Of a stretch of DNA of 6,151 nt, positions 1 through 4,987 are shown one piece after another. Source of the stretch: Akkermansiaceae bacterium (GTDB lineage Bacteria > Verrucomicrobiota > Verrucomicrobiia > Verrucomicrobiales > Akkermansiaceae). The position numbers and the translations under genes are program-made. The notes beneath the pieces are model-generated. The model ran no database searches. It was given only the letters and a program-made list of their open reading frames with translations, and was not told the origin of the DNA. Location: assembly GCA_903909905.1 (NCBI GenBank), contig CAIVXP010000015.1, forward strand, positions 1-6,151, given 5' to 3'. The number at the start of each line of letters is the position of its first letter. Within the stretch, counting starts at the first letter, position 1.

Positions 1-220
1 CGACCAAGACCCGCTTCGCTCGACCCGCCGACACATCATTCGCCTCGGCATTCAAAGCCTCGCCAAAGCGCGTCAGCGACATCGGCTCGCACGCAAGAAA
101 CCGCCACAAGTCCACCGCACGCGATGCGATCGAATCCGCCGACATCGCCGCCGCAAATTCACGCCAATCACCCGCCGATCCCACTGCCCCATGCAGGCAC
201 CAGCACTCTACGGCTCCCAT
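1..220 (-). CDS. MenH-like alpha/beta-fold hydrolase, N-terminal fragment
   Basis: The visible 73 codons begin with a short beta strand leading into LHGAVGS (residues 9-15) and then DW (18-19). This is the oxyanion-hole HG motif and following turn typical of alpha/beta hydrolases, close to the LHG-x-x-G-x-x-x-DW pattern of MenH (SHCHC synthase, menaquinone pathway). A VDLWRFL segment and a helix FGEALNAEA follow, then a strand ending KRVLV exactly where the family's nucleophile elbow (G-x-S-x-G) should begin. The elbow, the acid and the histidine all lie beyond the left edge, so catalysis cannot be confirmed. I chose the ATG at 220 because family members start just before the first strand. 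An in-frame ATG at 259 would add 13 polar residues. Neither start has a well-spaced Shine-Dalgarno sequence. Membership of the hydrolase fold is fairly safe; MenH is only the nearest functional guess. Confidence 0.66.
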   Translation of the reverse strand, partial: MGAVECWCLHGAVGSAGDWREFAAAMSADSIASRAVDLWRFLACEPMSLTRFGEALNAEANDVSAGRAKRVLV

Positions 221-284
221 ACCTCGAATCTCATCAGTCTGTCTGTTGTGTCGGATCATGCTGTATGAATCATCACACGAAGTA

Positions 285-312
285 AATATCAGTTCGAACA
301 TTCAAGTGTCAA
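285..312 (-). promoter_or_regulatory. Candidate sigma-70-type promoter for the hydrolase gene
   Basis: Read on the minus strand, a perfect TTGACA (312 to 307) is followed after 16 bases by GATATT (290 to 285), which matches TATAAT at four of six positions. Transcription would begin near 278, giving a leader of roughly 20 or 58 bases depending on which ATG is used. A perfect 8-bp palindrome, GTTCGAAC (292-299), sits in the spacer, and the -35 box overlaps the left arm of a larger dyad. The promoter is inferred from sequence alone. Confidence 0.5.
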
Positions 313-345
313 ATGCATCAGATCTCAGCTGATAGACATGTCACT
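305..345. promoter_or_regulatory. Imperfect 41-bp dyad, candidate operator
   Basis: Two 17-base arms (305-321 and 329-345) flank a 7-base centre and pair at 12 of 17 positions. The strongest parts are the outer AGTG/CACT ends and the inner ATCAG/CTGAT. The outer blocks AGTGTCA and TGTCACT match at six of seven positions. The left arm covers the -35 box of the minus-strand promoter, so a protein bound here could control the hydrolase gene and, being 170 bp upstream, possibly rhaT. It is not followed by a T-run, so a terminator is unlikely. No regulator family is recognisable. Confidence 0.35.
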
Positions 346-515
346 CGGGTCGACTAGATCATGTTGACTGGAGTTCAGAGGTATGATTACTCGCTCTCGT
401 AACAGATTGGTCCTGCGCGGTGAACGCCACAATGACAAGATCCTTGGCAAATGCGTGCGGCATCATTTGATACAGGCCATCCCGATCCAAAAATCCAACC
501 CGGTCAAATCCACCC

Positions 516-1685
516 ATGAATCCCATTCTCGGCGTCATTTTTCATTGGCTCGGTGGCCTTGCCTCCGGCTCCTTCTATGTCCCCTACAAAGGGGTTAAAA
601 AGTGGTCATGGGAAACATATTGGCTCGTTGGAGGCTTTTTTTCCTGGATCGTATGTCCTTGGTTTTTTGCCAGTCTGATGACCGAAGATGTGATTGGTGT
701 GTTTAGCCGGCAGTCACCATCCACGCTTGGCTGGACTTACTTCTTTGGAGTGCTCTGGGGCACTGGTGGCCTGACCTTCGGGTTGGCTATGCGCTACTTG
801 GGGATGTCACTCGGAATGGGCGTGTCGCTCGGATACTGCGCGGCCTTCGGCACGCTTTTGCCCCCAATTTTCAAAACTTTCATGCCCAGTATCCCTGTGG
901 GTGAATCGATCGTTCAGATCGCCTCCACCGGCCCAGGCCGGATCACATTGCTCGGCGTGCTGATTTGCCTCGTGGGGATCTGGATCGCAGCCCTCGCGGG
1001 GTCAACGAAGGAAAAGGAGATGTCCGCGGCGGATAAGAAAAAGTCGGTTCATGAGTTCGATTTCAAGAAGGGCATCTTGGTTGCCACATTTTCCGGCATC
1101 ATGAGCGCGTGTTTCAGCTTCGGCCTGACCGCCGGAGAACCTATCGGCGCAGAGTCCGTGCGCGCAGGAACCGATCCTCTCTGGTCCGGCCTGCCCAGCC
1201 TGATCGTTGTCATGCTCGGCGGCTTTACCACCAACTTCATCTGGTGCATCGGACTCAACATCAAGAACCACAGCGGCTACGAGTACCTCGCCACTCGACA
1301 ACGCCAGCAGACACAAGCAGCCAACACAGCCAACACAGCCGACGCAAGAATCACCGAAAGCATCGGCGACCGAATTCCACTACTCACGAACTTTCTTTTT
1401 TGCGCGCTGGCTGGCATAACATGGTATTTCCAATTTTTCTTCTATTCCATGGGACACACCAAGATGGGTGGCTCGGATCCGCAAGGATTTGGCTTCACTT
1501 CATGGACACTTCACATGGCGAGCATCATCATATTCAGCACCATGTGGGGGTTGATTTTCCGCGAATGGAAAGGTTCCAGCAAAAAAGCCCACTCATTGAT
1601 CATCACCGGAATCTTGACCTTGATCCTATCGACGATCGTCATCGGCATCGGTGCATGGATGAAAGGATCTGTGGGTGGCCATTGA
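516..1685 (+). CDS. rhaT: L-rhamnose/proton symporter RhaT
   Basis: This inner-membrane carrier would import L-rhamnose together with a proton. The family hallmarks are plain: GSFYVPYKGVKKWSWET (18-34), GVLWGTGGLTFGLAMRYLGM (78-97), GRITLLGVL (141-149), FDFKKGI (171-177), PLWSGLPS (221-228), WYFQFFFYSMGH (303-314) and SWTLHM (329-334), all in the order seen in E. coli RhaT. Hydrophobic stretches fit the expected ten membrane helices. At 389 residues it is about 45 longer than the E. coli protein. Much of the excess lies in a polar loop at about 257-287, rich in Q, N, T and A and partly built from a 9-bp DNA repeat; a smaller charged insert lies at 153-168. The ATG at 516 aligns with the family N-terminus although no Shine-Dalgarno sequence is present. 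No other rhamnose genes lie in the window, so its regulon is unknown. Transport of a related deoxysugar remains possible. Confidence 0.95.
   Translation: MNPILGVIFHWLGGLASGSFYVPYKGVKKWSWETYWLVGGFFSWIVCPWFFASLMTEDVIGVFSRQSPSTLGWTYFFGVLWGTGGLTFGLAMRYLGMSLGMGVSLGYCAAFGTLLPPIFKTFMPSIPVGESIVQIASTGPGRITLLGVLICLVGIWIAALAGSTKEKEMSAADKKKSVHEFDFKKGILVATFSGIMSACFSFGLTAGEPIGAESVRAGTDPLWSGLPSLIVVMLGGFTTNFIWCIGLNIKNHSGYEYLATRQRQQTQAANTANTADARITESIGDRIPLLTNFLFCALAGITWYFQFFFYSMGHTKMGGSDPQGFGFTSWTLHMASIIIFSTMWGLIFREWKGSSKKAHSLIITGILTLILSTIVIGIGAWMKGSVGGH
1318..1344 (+). repeat. 9-bp tandem repeat inside rhaT
   Basis: Three tandem 9-base units lie here: CAGCCAACA twice without change, then CAGCCGACG with two changes. 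They encode a run close to A-N-T-A-N-T-A-D (residues 269-276) in a predicted polar loop between membrane helices. Because the unit is a multiple of three, gain or loss of copies would keep the reading frame. Confidence 0.7.
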
Positions 1686-1699
1686 CCGGAGATTTTTTT
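1686..1699 (+). terminator. T-tract after rhaT, weak candidate terminator
   Basis: Seven consecutive T residues (1693-1699) follow eight bases after the rhaT stop codon. The only pairing just upstream is short (GGT/ACC around the stop codon), so a stable hairpin is doubtful. The position fits a transcript end. Confidence 0.25.
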
Positions 1700-1757
1700 A
1701 TCAAACAACTGACGTCACCCGGAAGGGCTACAGATTCAAATCGATAGCAAAAGACAT

Positions 1758-1769
1758 CAGGGAGCCCTG
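1758..1769 (-). terminator. Small hairpin downstream of the DUF882 gene
   Basis: On the minus strand, CAGGGCTCCCTG forms a 4-5 bp GC-rich stem 15 bases past the stop codon of the peptidase gene. A TCTTTT stretch follows a few bases later. The stem is short and the T-run is offset, so this is only a possible intrinsic terminator. Confidence 0.25.
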
Positions 1770-1783
1770 TGCCTTATGCGGGA

Positions 1784-2470
1784 TCACCAATTGATGTTCT
1801 GGCCGCGCGCGTCGATGTGCGTGAAGTTCCAATAACCACCCACACCACCGCGGAAGAGACCCTCGTCGCGAAGTTGGCGCGCCATGGCGGTAACCTTCGA
1901 TGCGCGCATCGGGAACTTCACATCCACCGCGATGTTTTGCTGATGCCACGAATGGGTCCTCGCACCACGGCAGCGGGCATTGTAATCGGGCGAACGGTAA
2001 GCGGAAATGATCTCCACTTCGGAAACATTCATTTCTTGTGCAACGCGTTCGGCCACCCGCAGGGTGTAGCCCATGCGGCGCCATGATGCCTTCGGCGGAA
2101 TGCTGTTCCAGACGCCGCCCTTTTCCTTGGCATGGGACTCAAGCACTTGCGCGGGATCGACGCGCTTCAACTTGAGCGCGGTCAGGTAGCGAAAATATTC
2201 GGTGGCATATCTGCCATGCCTCTCGAGCCATTCCTGAGGCAGATCCGGCATCGCCAAATTGCCAGACGCTTGGCTGCCTGCGACGGTCGAGGCATTGCTA
2301 CGGCTGGTCACGACGGAAACTCTCGGGGTCGATGAAAACGCCGAGCCCAAAACCGAAGAACCCAACCATCCCAAGCCCGCGATACCCATTCCATTCAACA
2401 GCCTCCTACGGCTCATGATGGCGGAGTCAGTGTGCTCAATGCGTGGCGTTTGGTCGTTTGTTGGGATCAT
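1784..2470 (-). CDS. Tat-exported DUF882 / M15-type peptidoglycan peptidase (YcbK/MepK-like)
   Basis: Numbered from the ATG at 2470 (228 residues), the protein starts with a polar stretch. A twin-arginine signal follows: SRRRLL (20-25), a glycine-rich hydrophobic core, and a possible cleavage after GSA near 54. A serine-rich linker leads to the C-terminal DUF882/M15 domain. This contains SAYRSP (156-161), then SWHQQNIAVDV with His176 and Asp183, and near the end FTHID with His218. These match the His-Asp-His zinc ligands of the YcbK family. E. coli MepK (YcbK) cleaves 3-3 crosslinks in murein, so a periplasmic wall-remodelling endopeptidase is the likely role; the exact bond is inferred. The start is uncertain: ATG 2416, directly before SRRR, is an alternative (210 residues), and neither has a Shine-Dalgarno sequence. 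The frame stays open to 2653, but that part overlaps the divergent promoter region. It converges on rhaT. Confidence 0.85.
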   Translation of the reverse strand: MIPTNDQTPRIEHTDSAIMSRRRLLNGMGIAGLGWLGSSVLGSAFSSTPRVSVVTSRSNASTVAGSQASGNLAMPDLPQEWLERHGRYATEYFRYLTALKLKRVDPAQVLESHAKEKGGVWNSIPPKASWRRMGYTLRVAERVAQEMNVSEVEIISAYRSPDYNARCRGARTHSWHQQNIAVDVKFPMRASKVTAMARQLRDEGLFRGGVGGYWNFTHIDARGQNINW

Positions 2471-2543
2471 CGTCTTGGTAGAAGCAGCCGGTCGGCCGCA
2501 GGTGAGCGTTTTGTGTGCCGAAATCAGCCGGAAATCATCATTT

Positions 2544-2560
2544 GCGGCAAATTTCGCCGC
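2544..2560. promoter_or_regulatory. 17-bp near-perfect dyad, candidate operator
   Basis: GCGGCAAATTTCGCCGC pairs at seven of eight positions around a central T (2552). The GC arms and AT-rich core resemble the architecture of helix-turn-helix dimer sites. It lies 74 bases upstream of the peptidase start at 2470 and 140 bases upstream of fruK. It could also form an RNA stem, but no T-run follows on either strand. Confidence 0.4.
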
Positions 2561-2652
2561 GAGCGAACCAGACGTCAGATTTGGCACAAGGAAAAAAGAC
2601 CCGAAAATTTCCTCCATCCGACCTAAAGAGTGCAAAATGTTGCTTTTCCGCA

Positions 2653-2681
2653 TTGATTCACCGCTTGTTCACAACTTATTC
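2653..2681 (+). promoter_or_regulatory. Candidate fruK promoter
   Basis: TTGATT (2653-2658) and TTATTC (2676-2681) are separated by 17 bases. They match the sigma-70 boxes at four of six and about three of six positions. Initiation would fall near 2688, only a few bases before the Shine-Dalgarno sequence. The boxes lie within the phased TTCAC repeats, so binding there would compete with RNA polymerase. The match is weak. Confidence 0.3.
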
Positions 2682-2684
2682 ACA
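2657..2684 (+). promoter_or_regulatory. Three TTCAC motifs at 11-bp spacing, including a consensus DnaA-box match
   Basis: TTCAC occurs at 2657, 2668 and 2679, exactly one helical turn apart. The third is part of TTATTCACA (2676-2684), which fits the general DnaA-box consensus TTATNCACA. The second, TTGTTCACA (2665-2673), differs from it at one base. The first (TGATTCACC, 2654-2662) is more diverged. All lie on one face of the helix just upstream of fruK. They could bind DnaA or an unrelated regulator. Confidence 0.4.
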
Positions 2685-2688
2685 CCGC

Positions 2689-2692
2689 GGAG
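2689..2692 (+). promoter_or_regulatory. Ribosome binding site of fruK
   Basis: GGAG ends eight bases before the ATG at 2701, a normal Shine-Dalgarno spacing. It supports 2701 over any upstream start, and it is the only clearly well-placed Shine-Dalgarno sequence I find in the window. Confidence 0.6.
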
Positions 2693-2700
2693 CAGTGCAG

Positions 2701-3651
2701 ATGAACAACTCAAACCGGATCATCACGATCACGCTCAACCCGGCGATCGACCAAACGATCATTTTGCCATCGCTGCAAACCGGTTCGGTGAACCGCGCTG
2801 AAGAAGTCCATCATCAGGCCGGCGGCAAAGGCGTGAATGTCTCAGCGCGCTTGGGCGAGTTCGGCATCGGCACCACCGCCACCGGATTTCTTGGCACAGA
2901 AAATCAAACGCACTTTACCACGCTGTTTTCCAAGCTCCCGATCCGCGATGCCTTCATCCGCATCCCGGGCCGCACCCGCACCGGCATCAAACTCGTCGAG
3001 CGCAATGGTAAGGTCACGACCGACATCAACCTCCCTGGCGCTCAAGTCGGCGCTCAAGACATCGCAGCGCTGCACAGCCATCTGCGCGGACTCGACTTGC
3101 GCGAATCATGGTGCCTGATCGGTGGGAGTCTCCCGCCAGGCTTCGGGCTCGATGATTTTGCCGCGCTGATCGATCTGCTCAAATCCGCAGGCGCGCGGGT
3201 CGCGGTCGATGCCAGCGGCGATGCCCTGCGCGTTGCGATCGAACGCAAGGTCGATCTGATCAAGCCCAACCAGCGCGAGATCACCGAAGTCCTCGGCCGC
3301 GACATCCCCGATCTCGCCGCTGCGCAGTCGGCCGTCCTCGAAGTCCATGCAGCGGGCATTTCGCGCGTCATTCTCTCGCTCGGCGAAGTGGGTGCATGGT
3401 TCCTCGACCCCTGCGCCACCCTTATGGCCAAAGCGCCTCCGATTTCCGTCGCCAGCACGGTCGGCGCAGGCGACGCCCTGCTAGCTGGCTACCTCGCAGG
3501 CCTCAATACCGGGCTTGATGCCACCGCGCGCGCCCAACTCGCGACGACCTTTGCCGTCTGCTCGCTTGCAAGCCTCGATCGCTGCCTTCCACCCGTGGCC
3601 GATGTCCTCAGCCACATGGCGGAAATCGAAGTGACCACTGCGGATTCATGA
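2701..3651 (+). CDS. fruK: 1-phosphofructokinase family sugar-phosphate kinase (PfkB/LacC type)
   Basis: This 316-residue cytosolic kinase would phosphorylate a hexose phosphate with ATP, most likely fructose 1-phosphate to fructose 1,6-bisphosphate. It has the hallmarks of the 1-phosphofructokinase/tagatose-6-phosphate kinase branch: TLNPAID (11-17) in the first strand, GGKGVNVSARL (41-51) in the sugar site, GGSLPPG (141-147), IKPN (187-190), and STVGAGDALLAGYLAG (252-267) with the catalytic base Asp258 and the anion hole. Length matches the family (about 310). The ATG at 2701 follows a GGAG ribosome site and opens directly on the first conserved strand; an in-frame extension to 2515 has no family counterpart. 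No fructose PTS genes are in the window, so tagatose-6-phosphate or fructose-6-phosphate as substrate cannot be excluded. It stands alone, with 79 bases before tatA. Confidence 0.88.
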   Translation: MNNSNRIITITLNPAIDQTIILPSLQTGSVNRAEEVHHQAGGKGVNVSARLGEFGIGTTATGFLGTENQTHFTTLFSKLPIRDAFIRIPGRTRTGIKLVERNGKVTTDINLPGAQVGAQDIAALHSHLRGLDLRESWCLIGGSLPPGFGLDDFAALIDLLKSAGARVAVDASGDALRVAIERKVDLIKPNQREITEVLGRDIPDLAAAQSAVLEVHAAGISRVILSLGEVGAWFLDPCATLMAKAPPISVASTVGAGDALLAGYLAGLNTGLDATARAQLATTFAVCSLASLDRCLPPVADVLSHMAEIEVTTADS

Positions 3652-3730
3652 AAGCGTTGAAACTTTCCCTGTAATTCGGTTGCACGCCCGTGCCTCCGTA
3701 GCTAGCCTTCAGCCAACCAACAATACCATC

Positions 3731-3943
3731 ATGGGACCCATCGGAATGCCAGAAATGATCATGATTTTCGTCGTGATCCTGTTGCTCTTCGGAGCCAAAA
3801 AACTCCCCGAGCTCGCACGCGGCATCGGCAAGAGCATGGGCGAATTCAAAAAAGCCCGGGACGATTTCGAACGCGAAATCACCCACGCCGAGACCGACGC
3901 CCGCACCAAAGACGCCCCCGGCAAGGAGCCACGCGACTCCTGA
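3731..3943 (+). CDS. tatA: Sec-independent protein translocase subunit TatA/TatE
   Basis: TatA polymerises in the inner membrane around the TatBC receptor so that folded proteins with twin-arginine signals can cross. The 70-residue product has the standard plan: a short N-terminus, one membrane helix (about 6-20) ending in LLLFGAKKLPELARGIGKSMGEF (18-40; the F20-G21 hinge, then the amphipathic helix), and a charged, polar tail. The PELARG-x-G motif and the absence of a long TatB-like tail favour TatA/E. The frame opens earlier, at a TTG (3680), but the ATG at 3731 gives the normal N-terminus MGPIGMPEM. No Shine-Dalgarno sequence precedes it. The next gene starts five bases after the stop, suggesting one transcript. 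tatC and tatB are not in the window. A probable Tat substrate, the DUF882 peptidase, is encoded nearby on the other strand. Confidence 0.93.
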   Translation: MGPIGMPEMIMIFVVILLLFGAKKLPELARGIGKSMGEFKKARDDFEREITHAETDARTKDAPGKEPRDS

Positions 3944-3948
3944 TCGCC

Positions 3949-4980
3949 ATGCGTACTGACGCATTGCGAGCCGTCTCTCCCAAGTACTTTGGGGCGCTTT
4001 TCGGTATTTTAGCCGCACTCATCCTCAGCAGCTGCGATCGCTCGGGCGCCGACTCGCACGACGCCTCACGCAAATCGGCCGCATCAAAAAACTGGCTCAC
4101 CCAAGCCGATGCCAATGAGCCAGCCCAAACCACCCGGCCAAGCGGCAACCCGAACGCAGGCAGCCTGCGCTTCATTGCCTACAATGTGGAAAACTGGCTG
4201 ACCATGGATCGCATCATCGACCGCCGCGAAGTCGCCAACCAACCAAAGCCCGATTCGGAAAAATCCGCTGTCCTGCGCATCCTGCTCAAAAACAACCCGG
4301 ATGTCATCGGACTCTGCGAAATTGGCACCAAGGCCGACCTCGCCGAAATCCAGCAAGCCCTCAAGTCCGCCGGACTCGATCTCCCCCACTCGCACCACAC
4401 CGGCGGCTCCGACACGGTCCGCCACCTCGGGCTGCTCTCGCGGTTTCCCATCACCTCGACCGCTTCACCCGCGCAAACTCAATACACCCTCGAAGGGCGC
4501 AGCTTTGCCATCAACCGCGGCATCCTCGACGCCACCATCAAGGCACGCGGCAAAGATTACCGCTTCGTTGGCGTGCACCTGAAATCGAAACGCTCCGTCG
4601 ATGGCGGGGATCAGGCAAAAATGCGCCTGCAGGAAGCCCACCTCCTGCGCCGCCACATCGACAAAATCCTCGGCCCCAACCCCGATGCCAATCTCACAGT
4701 TTATGGCGATTTCAACGACACCTATCGCAGCAACACATTGCGTGCCGTGACGGGATCTGCCGCAAAAAATTTGCGCATCACGCCGATCTATCTCAAGGAC
4801 TCGGAAGGCGAGGCGTGGACCCATCATTGGTCGGGTGAGGATGTCTACTCGCGCATCGATTTCATCATGACCTCGGCCGCCCTGCGCCGCGATGTCGACT
4901 TCAAGGAATCGCGCATCATCGAAGACAAGCTCTGGAGCAAAGCCTCCGACCACCGACCGATGCTTGCGGTGTTTCGCTGA
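3949..4980 (+). CDS. Endonuclease/exonuclease/phosphatase superfamily lipoprotein
   Basis: The 343-residue product begins with a lipoprotein signal: a hydrophobic stretch (about 13-25), then lipobox LSSC (26-29), with Cys29 the predicted lipidated residue. A 40-residue polar linker precedes an EEP (DNase I-like) domain from about 72 to the end. All metal and catalytic motifs are visible: AYNVEN (Asn79), GLCEIG (Glu124), GVHLKS (His210), YGDFND (Asp254, Asn256), RIDFI (Asp304) and SDHRP (Asp334, His335). It should be an active, metal-dependent phosphodiesterase or phosphatase anchored in the envelope. Whether the substrate is nucleic acid, phospholipid head groups or another phosphoester cannot be told from sequence. 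The ATG lies five bases after the tatA stop with no close Shine-Dalgarno sequence, so translation is probably coupled to tatA. The lipobox points to Sec export, not Tat, so its pairing with tatA need not be functional. Confidence 0.88.
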   Translation: MRTDALRAVSPKYFGALFGILAALILSSCDRSGADSHDASRKSAASKNWLTQADANEPAQTTRPSGNPNAGSLRFIAYNVENWLTMDRIIDRREVANQPKPDSEKSAVLRILLKNNPDVIGLCEIGTKADLAEIQQALKSAGLDLPHSHHTGGSDTVRHLGLLSRFPITSTASPAQTQYTLEGRSFAINRGILDATIKARGKDYRFVGVHLKSKRSVDGGDQAKMRLQEAHLLRRHIDKILGPNPDANLTVYGDFNDTYRSNTLRAVTGSAAKNLRITPIYLKDSEGEAWTHHWSGEDVYSRIDFIMTSAALRRDVDFKESRIIEDKLWSKASDHRPMLAVFR

Positions 4981-4987
4981 GGAAAAA

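Larger units (their letters stand above)
260..515. other. Divergent intergenic region between hydrolase and rhaT
   Basis: This 256-base stretch carries the minus-strand promoter and the dyad described separately. For rhaT I find only fragments of a promoter: TTGACT at 364-369 and TATGAT at 382-387, which are 12 bases apart and so too close for a normal sigma-70 promoter. No Shine-Dalgarno sequence precedes the rhaT ATG. Two short open frames cross the region (plus 383-598, minus 359-517 or 359-538). Both run into the start of rhaT and neither resembles a known protein. Confidence 0.6.
2471..2700. other. Divergent regulatory region between the peptidase and fruK
   Basis: This 230-base stretch separates divergently transcribed genes. 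Open frames extend into it from both sides (to 2653 on minus, from 2515 on plus), but the extensions show no domain. The real starts are better placed at 2470 or 2416 and at 2701. It holds the 17-bp dyad, the three phased TTCAC motifs, a candidate fruK promoter and a ribosome binding site, all listed separately. No convincing minus-strand promoter for the peptidase was found. Confidence 0.6.

Noticed and set aside
364..387. TTGACT and TATGAT as a rhaT promoter
   Set aside because: The boxes are only 12 bases apart, well short of the usual 16-18, so they cannot work together as a standard sigma-70 promoter.
383..598. 71-codon plus-strand open frame overlapping the start of rhaT
   Set aside because: It is in a different frame from rhaT, ends inside it, has no recognisable domain and no ribosome site. 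The rhaT start at 516 fits the family without it.
1710..1717. TGACGTCA palindrome after rhaT
   Set aside because: An isolated 8-bp palindrome between two convergent gene ends, not near a promoter; likely chance.
1109..1747. 212-codon plus-strand frame inside rhaT
   Set aside because: Rich in Arg, His and Gln as expected of a shifted frame of a GC-rich gene, and fully overlapped by the unmistakable RhaT sequence.
2471..2653. 61-residue N-terminal extension of the DUF882 peptidase
   Set aside because: It would place the twin-arginine signal about 80 residues in and cover the divergent promoter region. Starts at 2470 or 2416 give a normal Tat leader.
2515..2700. 62-residue N-terminal extension of the fruK product
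   Set aside because: PfkB-family proteins begin right at the first strand, and a spaced GGAG supports the ATG at 2701.
3680..3691. GCAC/GTGC stem between fruK and tatA as a terminator
   Set aside because: The stem is four to five pairs with almost no loop and is not followed by a T-run.
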